The translations under genes were made by a program, and so were the position numbers. A DNA stretch of 64,000 nucleotides from Watersipora subatra (lineage: Eukaryota > Bryozoa > Gymnolaemata > Cheilostomatida > Watersiporidae): NCBI RefSeq assembly GCF_963576615.1, contig NC_088711.1:16896182-16960181 (forward strand), given 5' to 3'. Shown here one piece after another: positions 11,409-24,100 of this stretch; position 1 is the first letter of the stretch, and every line of letters begins with the position of its first letter. Under the pieces are notes generated by a model, which was given only the letters and a program-made list of their open reading frames with translations, did no database searches and was not told the DNA's origin.

Positions 11409-14400
11409 ATGGCATCGACAGAAGTCTCGGTTCTGGAACCAAGCTTCCTGAGCACACAGATACTACAGTATCTTGGAAGTAAGTTAGCTGTACAGATTAT
11501 CAGTTCTAAAAATTAACGCAAATACTTTTACGTAGTCGAGTAACAGCTAATCAGTATTATATTACTGCGCGCTTATTTTAGTTCTGCAGTCTGGTCTTGA
11601 ATTGATTGTGATTTGTGTTGTTCCATTAATCAAATCCATTTTTTATGAATGTGCAAGTACTGAATATTTTTAAACTATGCAGTGATCGCTTATAGCCATA
11701 ATGAACTTATGTTTTGGCTAGCGCAGCTAGACTACTATCAGACTACATTAAGTTGAAAGGTGCAACATGTTTATAGTGTATACTTATTCGACTACTCCTA
11801 GTAAGTCTAGTTTGAATCGGAGTTACTGCCGCTGTGCGTGGCTCTTTGACAAGATTATTCAATTCCCACGAGAACTCAAGCCAAACAAGGATGTTCACAC
11901 TTATAGGGTATATATAGATCAACGGCTATGAAACTTTGGTACATGAAACAAATGTGTGCGGTGAAAAAGATATGAATTGCAAGCCTCAAGGTTTCTTATA
12001 AGCAAAAATTTTAATTATGACAAGTCTTGCGCAGTATAGAAATTTGCCCTCAATGACAACTGAAATAAATATGCTTTTCTGGTAATAAAACACAGCTATG
12101 TGGCTATGAGAAGTGTGCATATGTATTAGTGTGTGGCTATCGAGTGATGACAATATTTTGCTTTTTAGGAGATGGCGTTATAATGATGGTTGTTGGCTGT
12201 TTCTTGTGTCTAATATTGGTGGTTTGCTGCATTGCCCTTGTAATCTGGTATTGCAAGCGTACAAGGTAAAAGTATATTCTGTTTAAATGCTTACTTAATG
12301 TCTGAGTTTAAATTTGCGCTAATCTAAGCATCTTCATGAGATTTGAAACTTTTGCAAGATGGGTAAACTCAATTCACAAGCACCAAGATATGACTGAGGT
12401 TGATGCTTGTTCCTAACCGAATGGTTGAAAAGCATAAACCCACAATAACCCATGTATCACCACATTATAGCCCCCTTGTGACATTCCAGTTATCAGTTAA
12501 ATGTTTTATCACTGCACTGTAGAGCTCTTGTAGCCTTACAGTCACCTGATAGCTCTTGTGTCACTATACCATCACAGCTAATAGATAGCCCTACATATCA
12601 CTAGACTATCACAGCAAACAGATAACGTATATATTACCATACCATCTTAGCTAACAGATAGCCCATACATCGCTATATCATCTCAGCTATTCAAATTATT
12701 CGCTTTCTACTTAGCTTTTTTGTGCTTTGCTTTTAATAACTACGCATTTAGTTACCGTAAGTAACTTGTTTTTATATTGCATATATTCAATCAGCTGTAT
12801 ACTCAGCCAATAAATGGTATTGTGCATTTAACATCTGAAATTAGATTAGTTGATCACGTCTTGAAAAAGACCATTCTAGAGCATTGCTAACGCTGAAATT
12901 GTTGAACCGGTTCAAATTAGCCTTAACTTCGAGAAGTTAAGTTACTTTCACACAGAAGAAATGGTTTTTACAATTGCTAATTCTAGACTCCTATTATAGG
13001 AGTCTAGATTAGCGGCCAAAAAGAAGCAATTGTAAAAACCCTTTCTTCTGTGTGAAAGTGACTTAACTTCTCGAAGTTAAGGAGATAATAGAAACAGGCC
13101 AAGGGAAAAATTCTTGAAGGTGCAAGTTTTCATATCTTCAAGCTGGTTGCATAATCAGGGCAGCTTTGCTAGGCCATAAAATATAAAAATATTTTGCAAC
13201 ATTTAGGATGTTCACAAAATTTGCTTCAATTTAGCAACAAAAACAGTGCTCTGCCTACACAGAGCAAGCCAAAGTTCACGTTAGTTATGTAAGAAAGTTT
13301 TATTCCAACTTGCCTTATACGACAAGCGTAGGTCTCTTATGCAAGTGTTCACACATAATTCCCATCATTTCCCTGTCAGTACAGCGCTTGAATGGTTTAA
13401 GGTGTGAACCAGAACTTACCGTTTGTGAGTTTTAGCGACGCCAATTAGGAGGTTAGCCGATAAAATCACGCATTGTGTAAAAATGATTACAGAACAGGCA
13501 ACCATAATATATATAGATTGTATTTATCAGGCGTAGTTTGGTGACCAAAGAAGACTGTTATTGCTACACATGAGACTGCTAGTTCTCTTGATAAAACAGT
13601 CTATGGGATTGGCTATGTGCTGTATTATTACCTCCCTTTCATTTTGTGTTGAAGGTTTATGTAAAACATAGTCCAAGGTGTAAGAATTATTGAATTTAAT
13701 TTTTTTAAGTATGCATGACCTACGAAAAAGTTGAGGTCTATTCTCTATTACTATCTATTGGTGTCTATTATGGGCAATATTGTGCTCTACTGCAGTATTT
13801 TGACAGTCAACATTGTTTTCTACTACTTCAATTTCTAATTGAGTTTTCTAAATATTATAAAAATGATGAGAATTTCATATTCTTAGTTACATCACAAATA
13901 TGGAAATGGTAGTTTTTCAACTGATCTAGTGAAAGGAGCTGGAAAATTGTGGTGTGGGTAGCATTTGAGCTTACTTCCACGATAAACGCAAACTAAAACA
14001 AATAAACTAAAGCACTTGTTGGCGACAGTCAATGTTCAAAGAGATCGTTACTCATCAAGTGTTCCAAAATTCATCTCAAACTTTCATTAAAGCTTACTGA
14101 AAAGATCACAGCGAGAATATTGTCATTATTCAATTTACAAATAAAATATTCAATATACAAAAGAAATATGATATGTATTAGTGGCTTGGGAAGTGAAACA
14201 TTTCCTATCACCTTGCCGTAATTAAAAATTGTTTTTGTTTCTAGAGAGAATAATTTGTAAACCTAATGGCTCTTTTTACAGACATTGCATAGGAGCGAAA
14301 AAGCATAAAAATTTTACAGAAAATATGATAGAGACTGTAAAATATCAAACTTCAAATTATTTTTGCGAGTTTATACTTTTTTAGATTCTATTTAGCAACA

Positions 14401-15080
14401 ACTAGATTAAATATTAGATGCTTTTAGAAAGTCCTGCATCTCGTCTCGAGGAATACGCTGGCATCCTAAACCTCCAATTACGTAATATCATAAATTATGT
14501 GTAGTTTATTACCAGACAAACAAATTATAATATATAATTGCAATTATAAATAGAGAGACGAGTAGTCACACCAAATCAAAATAATTTTAAAACTTATTTC
14601 AAGTTTCACTCAAGAGGGAAAAAGCCAACTGCCACAATTAGGAGTTATCATACCACCTCAGCATTCAGCTGCCACCCAGATCACTGTGCCAACAGAAGAT
14701 GAAAATGGTAAGTGGTACTTGTCAACATAAAGCAAGGCAATGGAAAAAGCTATAAGCTTCTGGGCCAATTTAAAATTTCCCTTTGGTAGACTTCCTTTAT
14801 GCAGTGCCACCTGTCGATATTCAGAGCCTAACATAGAAGCTTCAGCCGCAAAATATACTTAGTGTTAGCGCTATGCCAGCACATGTGTAGCCGTTATACA
14901 GCCACTTCTTCATTACCATTCCTGTTTTCAGACTACCCAGAAGCGATGACTGCGACAGGTTCAAGAACTACCGATGCTGCAAGCACTTTTACTCCTAACG
15001 AACCTGGTACATCTGATGAAACCTACTACGGTCAAGAGATGTCAGTTGATGACGATGACGAAACAATACATCAAGTTTAG
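11409..15080 (+). CDS. Small single-pass membrane protein, 139 residues, family unknown
   Basis: Four exons join in phase: 11409-11478, 12169-12265, 14604-14707, 14932-15080 (420 nt including the TAG stop). The ATG has a strong context (A at -3, G at +4). Residues 1-25 are a short N-terminus without a signal peptide. Residues about 26-52 form one membrane segment rich in Cys, Val and Leu (GCFLCLILVVCCIALVIWYC), followed at once by KRT. That charge pattern suggests N-outside, C-inside topology. The tail of about 85 residues is polar, Thr/Ser/Pro-rich and ends in an acidic run (SVDDDDETIHQV). I do not recognise the family; the Cys-rich membrane segment faintly recalls small adaptor-like proteins, but nothing specific supports that. 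The third-exon acceptor is inferred from frame: nearer AG choices hit stops. The gene is convergent with the transporter that starts at 43836 and ends at 18149. Confidence 0.65.
12540..12690. repeat. Degenerate tandem repeat of about 37 bp, roughly 4 copies
   Basis: The pattern CACTATACCATCACAGCTAA, then AGATAGCCC and TACAT, recurs about four times with many differences. It is in intron 2 of the small membrane protein gene. Confidence 0.6.
12921..13082. mobile_element. Foldback MITE, 162 bp, with nested palindromes
   Basis: Arms 12921-12977 and 13026-13082 are near-perfect reverse complements (57 bases, only a few differences). Each arm contains a further palindrome, CTTAACTTCGAGAAGTTAAG in the left arm. 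The spacer carries its own hairpin, TCTAGACTCC-TATTATA-GGAGTCTAGA near 12983-13008. The whole unit could fold into one long hairpin with smaller hairpins inside. It lies in intron 2 of the small membrane protein gene. No clear target duplication was found. Confidence 0.85.
13083..14603 (+). other. Rest of intron 2 of the small membrane protein gene
   Basis: AT-rich sequence with no exon or repeat that I can support. The frame at 13715-13912 is a chance open frame without family resemblance. Confidence 0.4.
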
Positions 15081-15959
15081 CACATATTAGAGCCTATGTT
15101 CTATTGCTCAACACTAGAGAGCTTTTTTGCCCATGATCCACAGCAATCTGGATTTTGTTCACCGTTCATAGTTTTATCAAGTTCTCATTTTGCCAGTCAG
15201 TTTCTGTGAAATAGAAATTCCTTTCCTACTTCTACAGATGTAGGGCAATGAAACGAAAATTTCACTCATTTTAAAATCTGGTTGGCATTGTTCATCATTC
15301 ATGCTAAAAAATGATGGGAAGTCGATATATTGGGCATTTAAACATTGACATAAAACATGTATGGCAAAATGAAAGTATGGCACATTTCTTTGCCCCGCCC
15401 CCAATGTGAATCTTTACATCGTGTCTAGACACAATGCTTGATGCAAACCACACTTTAGGTAGTCAGTTCTACTTGCACTCTGCTGACATATGACTGCAAC
15501 TAGTTAACTGTCCACTAACCCACCAATACACATTTTAAATGCTCATGGTGTAAATTGGTCGGAATCTACGTAGAGCCTGAAACATATTTCATAATATTCC
15601 GTTTGTAAGCCAGTTTGAACTGGTTTCAACATGCAAGATTTTCTGTCTTCCACTTTGAGAATTATTTTTATTTTTTGCACATTTTATATGACTAATTTTT
15701 TATTGTGACTGCTTGTTTTATGGTGTAGTATACTCTGTACTGCACAGCATATTCTATAACTAATACAATTTCCCATTGTAAATCACACTGACATCTGTGA
15801 CCAATGTTATACCACATATGGCAACTGTTTGATACCATACTTTGTCAAGGGCTAATTTATAAACATGTATTTTACATGTCTTTACTAAGATGACTTCAGC
15901 TTGGTTTTAGGACCTGAATTAACTCCTATCACTTTCTTACCTCGTGGGATAGTTTATTG
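15081..15959. other. 3' UTR and spacer between convergent genes
   Basis: This holds the presumed 3' UTR of the small membrane protein gene. No further gene or repeat was recognised. The minus-strand frame at 15177-15404 shows no family signal. Confidence 0.4.
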
Positions 15960-15967
15960 GTCTAAAG

Positions 15968-16451
15968 CAGGGGTTCTCAACCAGGGAGAAAGTACTCCTA
16001 TAAGAGGGAATTTTGAATATACAAGGGGGGAACAGGGAGGTGTCCGATTTGTTAAATTTTAAAATTATGTCCTGCAGTGTGTTATGAGTTTAAGTTTCAC
16101 CATGTAACATTTTGGTTTTATCTATAACACTAGTTGCTAATAATGAGCTACTAGTCAGAACCCAGATATACATGTATGTGAACACATCCATCCAGATTTT
16201 GATTAGATAGTAAGTTAACCTAGTCATAACCCAATTCACCGTCATGACGAAGGTCATGTATTGTGTGTTGAATGCGTGCTGTATCAAAATTAATAACATA
16301 TTGTTAAATGTTTAGATATGAACAATAAAATGGGATTATAATTTGTATCGGTTGTTTTTAGTCATGCGAGTTAAAAGTACGTGGGGAATCAAATTTATGA
16401 AAAGGCATAAGAAGGAACTGAATGAAAAAGGTTGGCAACGGTGAAACCCTG
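15968..16451. mobile_element. hAT-type MITE, 484 bp, with 8-bp target duplication
   Basis: The left end CAGGGGTTCTCAACC is a classic hAT/MER1-type terminus; the right end read inwards is CAGGGTTTCACCGTTGCCAACC. The flanks are GTCTAAAG (15960-15967) and GTCCAAAG (16452-16459), an 8-bp duplication with one difference, as expected for hAT elements. No transposase is present. Confidence 0.85.
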
Positions 16452-16459
16452 GTCCAAAG

Positions 16460-17828
16460 CAAACCTGAGTACCTTTTTCTAAAAGAAAAGACAATCTGTA
16501 TTTTATATCTTTACAACAAAGATTATATTGAACTAACTCTGCGTTTACAGCTAAATAATAAGCAGTTCTCTTGCATGACTCACTAGTTACCTCAAGTACT
16601 ATACACTGCGTGCTCCAGCCCAGTTTATACACAACTACATGTTAAACATTTTGTTTTTCATTGAGAATCTTATTTATGAAACTGTACAAACTTATAAAAC
16701 CATTCTCATAAACTTCCACACCATCGACCTTGACCTTGAGTACATTGGGTATATTGAAACTACATTCTAACTAAGCAAATATTGCCTAGTCAACCACTTG
16801 AACTCTCTTTCAATTAATATAATAAGACTATTTAAGCAACATGTTTCTAGTTGCAGAATACTTTTTATGACAAACAAACTGCAGAAAATTTGAATTTTTG
16901 CTATAAAATGATTTGTGTCTTGCCAATAAGCTAAGGCCAATTAAACTTCTAATTCGTCATTCGCCTTGAATAGGAGTTATCTCTCCAGAGCAGACTTGGT
17001 AAACATTAATCAGAGACTTCGTCATTCGTGACAATAACTATAACTTATTCAGCTATAATAATTACACAGTTGAATGAAAAAAGGCTGTTTTTGTAGACAC
17101 CCTTAAACCATTTCTAAGGCATTTGGCAAATTATGGCAGAAAAACCCGAATATATGTGTAGTTTTATAAACACGACATATTATTATAAGCGACACCACAA
17201 CTTTACTGCAATAGCTTGGAAAGGTAAAAATGATTTTGTTGTTGACAAAGAGGCCACTAGAGTATGTAAAGTATAAACAGCAGTAAAACAGGAAGGAATA
17301 AATTTGGAGGATTTACAACTATGTTAATCTTTATATGGATAAGCATTCTCCCGTGCCCAGATGTTAAAAATTTTTTTAAAGTGTTGAGAGAATCTATCTA
17401 CATTTATTAGTCTTTGAATTAAAAAAGATAAAATTGGAAGAAAAACAACTTGATAAAAGAGTGGCAGCTCACAATGACAATGAAAAGATGTGACTGAACC
17501 ACATCTACGAAAACTGTTACGGCTACTAGGTGTAATCACAGAAGTCACTCAAAGAGTTAAGAACTTCACAAGGTTACTGCGTAAAGCTCAAAGTATCACA
17601 ATGATTTAATACTTTTATAAACATTGTTATTCAAACTATATTTTATTCTCATGAAAGATAAAGACTGATTTAAACTATCACTTCTGCTAGACAAATAGAG
17701 TATATCTATTCTAATTCATCTGAAGGAGTGAACTGGTAAGATTACAAATATTTAAGATAGTTGAGATTGTGTGTAGCTCTTGCATAACTCTACCTCATAA
17801 CGTAAAACCAATTTTACATTTCCTTAAA
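16460..17828. other. Spacer downstream of SLC18B1 copy A
   Basis: No gene recognised. TTTATT at 17642-17647 reads AATAAA on the minus strand, about 500 bases past the transporter stop, and is a weak candidate poly(A) signal. Confidence 0.3.
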
Positions 17829-17895
17829 TGTACATACATATATAATATATATGTACATATATATTATATATATATATATTATATATATATAATAT

Positions 17896-17926
<31 letters not shown>

Positions 17927-17952
17927 TCATACATGTACATATAATGTACATA
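17829..17952. repeat. TA-rich microsatellite
   Basis: Mostly (TA)n with ACATGTACATA-like borders. The 85-residue frame over it is repeat translation, not a gene. Confidence 0.9.
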
Positions 17953-18148
17953 CGATTGTTAGCAATATTTTTCATCTACTGCATCTTACCCCAGGTTACT
18001 TCAGAATTATAAAACCTGAATCTTAAGTTAGTGTTCACTTGAAAGCAATTCTCTTAACACTGCAATAAAGTTATGTTTTTAAATAATACTTTTTGTAGCC
18101 TCTCCATTGACAGTAAAAATAAGGAAAAACAATACCTAATTCATTTGT

Positions 18149-21100
18149 TCATAGCAATAATGGAAGTGTCTCATCATCTTCATCTGCCAGAGTATTTTTT
18201 GCTCCAAGTTTCACCAGGCATTTATAAGTTTGTACGAAAACAACTATGAAAACTACAAAGAAGCAAGCCAGTGCATACGCTGTCATCGTCCAACCAAAGC
18301 TGACGTATTCAGTCATGATCCCGGAGTAAGTTGGGCCAATGAAGTCCCTGCAATGTAACCACAACTTATGATCCATTTGAACCGGCCTGTAGATGATGAC
18401 TGTATATTTACACAGGAAAACTATTATGAACTCAAATTTTAACCTTTCAGAATGAAATGAGCTTTGCTGCACAAACACATTTAAGCATTGCAGGTGGAAT
18501 AACAAGGACAACTCTGAAAGGTTTCTGGCCTCTAAAGAGGTGGGAAATACTTTCTGGCTCCCAAAAATTTGTGGTAGATTAACATATGTTATAAATATAA
18601 AATTTATTACTAGCATAATTATGGATGCATTGGTACCATACGCCAAAGAAACAAAGTTTGCTACATTCCACTGTCTATTGATATAAAAGCTTATCTACCA
18701 CTCTGCATTATTCACTGCCTTGAGTGCTTTTAGATCTGGCTACTTATTTTCATACATGCCTGTGTTATACAAAAAAACTATCAACTTAAGTATTTGAAAC
18801 AATCCAGCGAATTTGGCAGATTTTATAAGAACCTTGTTTTACTTCCATTTTTATGCAACCATTCTAACAGCTAGTTTGATGAAACTCTGCCAACTATGTT
18901 CTTTTCATTTCATATAATTTCTGATGATTACAATTAGAAGCATATATGAATCGCTTCGTAAATAGCCTACCACAGCCAAACTGTTCCATCTTTTCTTGGT
19001 TTCATACATAATATTCCTATTTCTCTGGGTGAAAACTGTAACTGTTGTAAGGACATTTTGAACGGAGTACACATATTAATCCATAGCAAAGCTTAATATC
19101 ACTTGAGTTTTTGTTCTGTCTTTATCAAACTTAGTCAAATATTACCACAAACCACATCTTCTGTTCTTAGCTATACTAGAAATATTATATCAACATTTTT
19201 TTTTCAAGTTTTTGCTTTATAGATTTATAGAAAGCATTGTGAGGTCAGCAGTGAGAACCTTTAGTCAGCAGCATTTGACTGAACCATTGTATGAAGGGTA
19301 AGGCAAGAGAGACAAATTAACAAGTGATTTTCAAATGAATCAAAAGATAAGTTATCACTGTATAGTTAGTAAAATTATTTTCACACCTCATTGGTTAGAC
19401 AGCGCCTGCATCTGGTTTCTTTCATTGCGTTTGCTAGATTGTACAGTCATAGAGTTAACAAGAATAAACTCTAATAGAAGAGCTTTAATCACCATAACAG
19501 ACATAAAACAATATTAATTACATGTGGTGTCTATGAGACTCACCCCAAGGCATATGCACTCGACCAGAATGCAGATAACAGGGCTTTGGATGATTTGTCT
19601 AAACACACTTTCTTTCCAGTTTCGCTGTCAAAATTCAGTGGGATGCGATTACAATAGAGACAATAATAACAGAGATGTTAGTGAGTGAGAGTGTATTAAC
19701 TTTTGTGCCAATAGAAACTGAGTACATAGATAAAAGAGAATGAGCTAGAAGAAAAGGCTGGTATATCAATACAGATACCATCAAGATCGGTCCAAGAAGC
19801 AGCGGCTAAGATTCATTAGCTCAATACTAACAACTCCCAAATGTCACTGTGAAACAGTTGACTGCCAAATAATTTAATGTGCTAGTATTGAATGATACCT
19901 GCATTATACCAATAACAGTCAATGTAATGGGAGCTAATTTTAAGCTACAAACAGTAGGCTGACTATGGAGTTGTGTTCTCTCACAAAATTTGAACAAAAA
20001 CAATGCAGTAGCAAATAAGATATACGAGAATTCGTATTTTTAAGAAACTGTACATATTTAATACTTCTTTAAACTATTTTTTTTAGAAGAGATGATGTCA
20101 GAAAAATAAGCGTGCTAAAGGAACATGTTTGAAGAAAAATATATTGGGTAAGCAAAACTATTTTTATCAACTTGAAAGTAATTTTTTGGTTGGAAGTACT
20201 TTGCGACCTAAATTTGTTTGAAAGATTTCATCATATAGTATTATTTAAACCAGACTTTTAAGCTGTCTGATTTCACTTTTATACTTCAAAAAATTTGTCT
20301 GTGGTTCTACTTTTTGCATTATTACAAACAAGTTACTTTTGAGACTTATTAGCACAAGGTTTCAGATTTCAATGAGTCCAGTTTGAATTATAACTGTATG
20401 AAACGTTGTTCATGGAGTATTTCCTCAATTCCTTGCCAAATTACAAAAGATAATATGCGACAAAAAGCCCACAGAATGTAGGAAACTGGATAATGAGCAA
20501 ATCTCAAACAATATAGCTTATCATAAAGAACACGATTATTATTGGTGGAGCAGCAATACAGAGTGAAAAGTCAACACTGTCTAGAGTCGGTACTAACATA
20601 GCCATGGCTCTCACTCCCAAATATAACTGGCAGTGAGAATAACATTTAGCGTTTGAGCAACTACTGCTAACTCGGTATACAAGTAAAGTAACAACTTGAA
20701 AATGTCGGTCACAAAGTTCTGTATAGCACAGTTTTCCGATGCTATATGAAGCCTTTTTGATTGATATTTTTCATTTATAACTTTTCCCCAATGTATATAT
20801 AAAGTTCAATTTTGGACTAAGTAATCAATGTTTAATACAGTATATCGTGCAAAAATGCACCATATATAATGTTACAATATACCCCATAGGCGAGGGGCAT
20901 CGTACTAGCTGCATTCTTTGGAAAACAAGGTGCTATGCCTCTGCATTATTTAGTTGACTATTTTTACTCAAAGTTGAATTTAAAACATGTGTGGCTGTTA
21001 TTTGGTGTATTATACGTTTAAATAAACAGTTCTTCTAGTAGTCAAATATTACAAAATTGAAATTTATGGCAATGCGCCCCCTTTTTCTTTATCAATTTTC

Positions 21101-24100
21101 CTATGAGAAAGATGTTAGTCTGAGGTGGTGATATGACCTTAGGGGTGCACATATAGCATCGGGTAAATGTAGTTGATACTACTAACAATGTTAAGGATGA
21201 CGCAAAACATTGCAACTTTATTTGCTTCAAAGTTTTATTGAACCTAAAATGCTGAACTTTGCGTGGTTTTCTATGTAAACTTTTTATGATATCAACAATA
21301 CAGAAAAGAGTCGCGTTATTTGATCTACCAAATAATAGTCACTATTAGAACAATGCTGACTGTCGAGAAATACAGTAAAATTTGTAATTTGGTAACAATA
21401 TTGAGAATATATAACATAAAAAGTTCACTACATTCATGTAGAACGATTCCAATCACTTTTAGGGCCAAATCATCAAACTTATAGATCAAATAACTATATA
21501 AATAAACAGAAATTAATGCTTTACCTTTTTGCATGTGATCAACGCTTGTAAACATAATTGAAACACATTTCAAAGCTTTATAGCTTATCAAGAGTTTTCT
21601 CATCTACAATTATTTATTCAATTATTTATTTAATTATGTTTTAAATCTAGTGCGCTATATACTTTTCAAAGGAGCTGCTGAATCACCATTGTCCAACTCA
21701 CAGTGAGCAGACAACTCTTTAGTGAAGCCAATACAAGTTATAATGCTATGAAGCACCACATACAGTAGGCTTATGTGTAACTTGGGATGTAATTGTTAGT
21801 TAAAAAGATTAATATAAACCTGTTGCAAGATGAGAGGCAGCAAGAGAAATGGTTATGAATCACATTTTATACGGATATATATTTTGTTGAGAACAACTTC
21901 GGCTCAGTGAAAAGGTTTGCTGCCATGCATATAAACTACAGTTGCGTTGATATCATCAACAGCCTATGTTGGTTGGCAATAACTCGCAGTTTCTCATGTT
22001 ACGATTATGTTAAATTGTTTCTTTTAATAGCAACCACCCGATTAAAGATTTTCATATCAACTCTGAATATAGAATAAATTTATTAAACAGTAGATGCGCC
22101 TATATAGCACAAACCTCCTATTATGTACATAAATTCCAATTTACATAAAAAAATTATCTAAGGTTTTGCTGAGTATTACATAAAGAATTTAAGATAACGG
22201 AAACTGTCAAGTCTGTTCAAGTTCTCAACATTGATTTGAATAACAAAACTCTCAGAACTAGCCTTGAAATATTGTTTTGTCTCCTGCCTCACTTGGAGAA
22301 TAAAAAGATATAAAGTGAATAAAAATGTAATTATTATGTTTATTTTGATTCTCTATTATACCTATTAGTACCCTGGCAGGATAGTGTGCCGTAAGAGATC
22401 GTCATGTGTGCTGATAAAGTACAGAGAATAAGTAGTTGCACAAATATTCAGAAATACCATAAAGTGGTTGATTAGTGCAGGTGTTAAAGTGTCAGCCTAC
22501 CAAACTGAATGTCACGAATTGGGAGTTTCGTTGAAAGTGATGTTTTATCTTAACCTCTAATGCTGACTTTGAGCAGACAGACGGACAGCTTGACACAGCT
22601 CTTATTATAGTAAAAAAAATATTTTTGTTATTTTATGTTACACACAAACAACTTTTTTATTTGCGGCATAGATCTCGCTATGAAGACAAAAAGTGAATAA
22701 ATCAATTTAAATTGACATTGAAAGTGTGCGCTCCCGTTAACTTAACGTTAACTTAACTTAACGTTAAATCACTGTAACCATAGACCCTGCACACATATTA
22801 AAAGTAATAATCAATAGGAAAAAGTTTTTGATATAAATCAATAATACAAATTACTGTACAGTCAGTAAATTAAAAAGTTGAGATTAGTTTTTCAAGTGCC
22901 AGAGGGGTAAGTTTGGAAAGATTTCGGAATGGATTAGGAATTTTAGATGTATTTTAATGCTCGAATAACATAAACTTCCTATAATGTAAAAGTTTTCGAA
23001 ACAAATTATTTACATTGTAAAATCAATTATTTTCTATACTTTCAAGATTCAATAAACAAGCAGCATAAATATTTTCTAAGACTCTGTGGTTCATGTCTAA
23101 AGAATGAGCTGGCCATTTTTATGTCTACAAAAATGCACAGTGGCTGTTGACTAACTTAGGCTTATAGTTTTTTAAAATTCTTTTTAAAAATTTCAGTGTG
23201 TCTACTTGTTTTGGATAGGTTGTTGGATTTAATTTAAAGAGCAGATGTCCAAGCACGGCTAAAGTCTATACTTTTGTTGGCGCCGTTGAAGTTTACCTAA
23301 CAAAGGATGAAGAATATCCGACCAGTACTTACTCAGTACTGCTGAAACCCAGAAGGTCCAAGGATGACACCAGCTCCAGTGCGATACCGAGCCCCATGAA
23401 TGCAAGACATAGCAAGACTAGCCAGAGAGGCCTACAACAGTTAAAAATGTGTTCCATAGTTAATCCAAAATTTCCTGACAAAAATCTCTGTAGCGGTCTA
23501 AAAAGTGCAGATGCTTTTAATTGAGGATAATTATCTAAGTCTCCAAGCATAAGAATGTGTATTAATTTTGCCAATTGGGCTACAAAAGCGATTTTATGTA
23601 GGCCATTCATTCGCATGACCGCACTGATACTGAAATGTACAATGGTCGTAATGTTAACATTTGGTTAGAATTTTCCAATTTTCCAAAAAGAGTTCAATTA
23701 AATCATGCTGATGTACAACAGATGAAAACTGAGATATTCAATTTAAAATTGCTTTCTACAGTTTCGATTCAGATTGAGTTCATATTTTTAACTAAATTAA
23801 AAAGATAAATTACTAAAATTCTTGACGCTAGTTTTACATTGACAGAACAATAGTATAAACTTTTATTATCAATTTGTAAAAGAATCAACAATAATCTCAT
23901 TACTTTTTGAGAAGTCAGACTAAGTGATATAAGCCTGTAAAGCTTGAGAAGTCAAACTAAGTGATATAAGCCTGTAAAGCTTGAGAAGTCAGACTAAGTG
24001 ATATAAGCCTGTAAAGCTTGAGAAGTCAAACTAAGTGATATAAGCCTGTAAAGCTTGAGAAGTCCAACTAAGTGATATAAGCCTGTAAAGCTTGAGAAGT

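Noticed and set aside
18348-18646. 5' extension of the last copy A exon frame (reported as a 165-residue protein)
   Set aside because: The acceptor at 18348-18349 joins in phase to the exon at 19544-19624, and copy B has the same structure with a different upstream sequence, so the extension is intron.
22735-22770. Repeated GTTAACTTAACGTTAAC string
   Set aside because: Short overlapping palindromes of a simple motif; no sign of a larger element.
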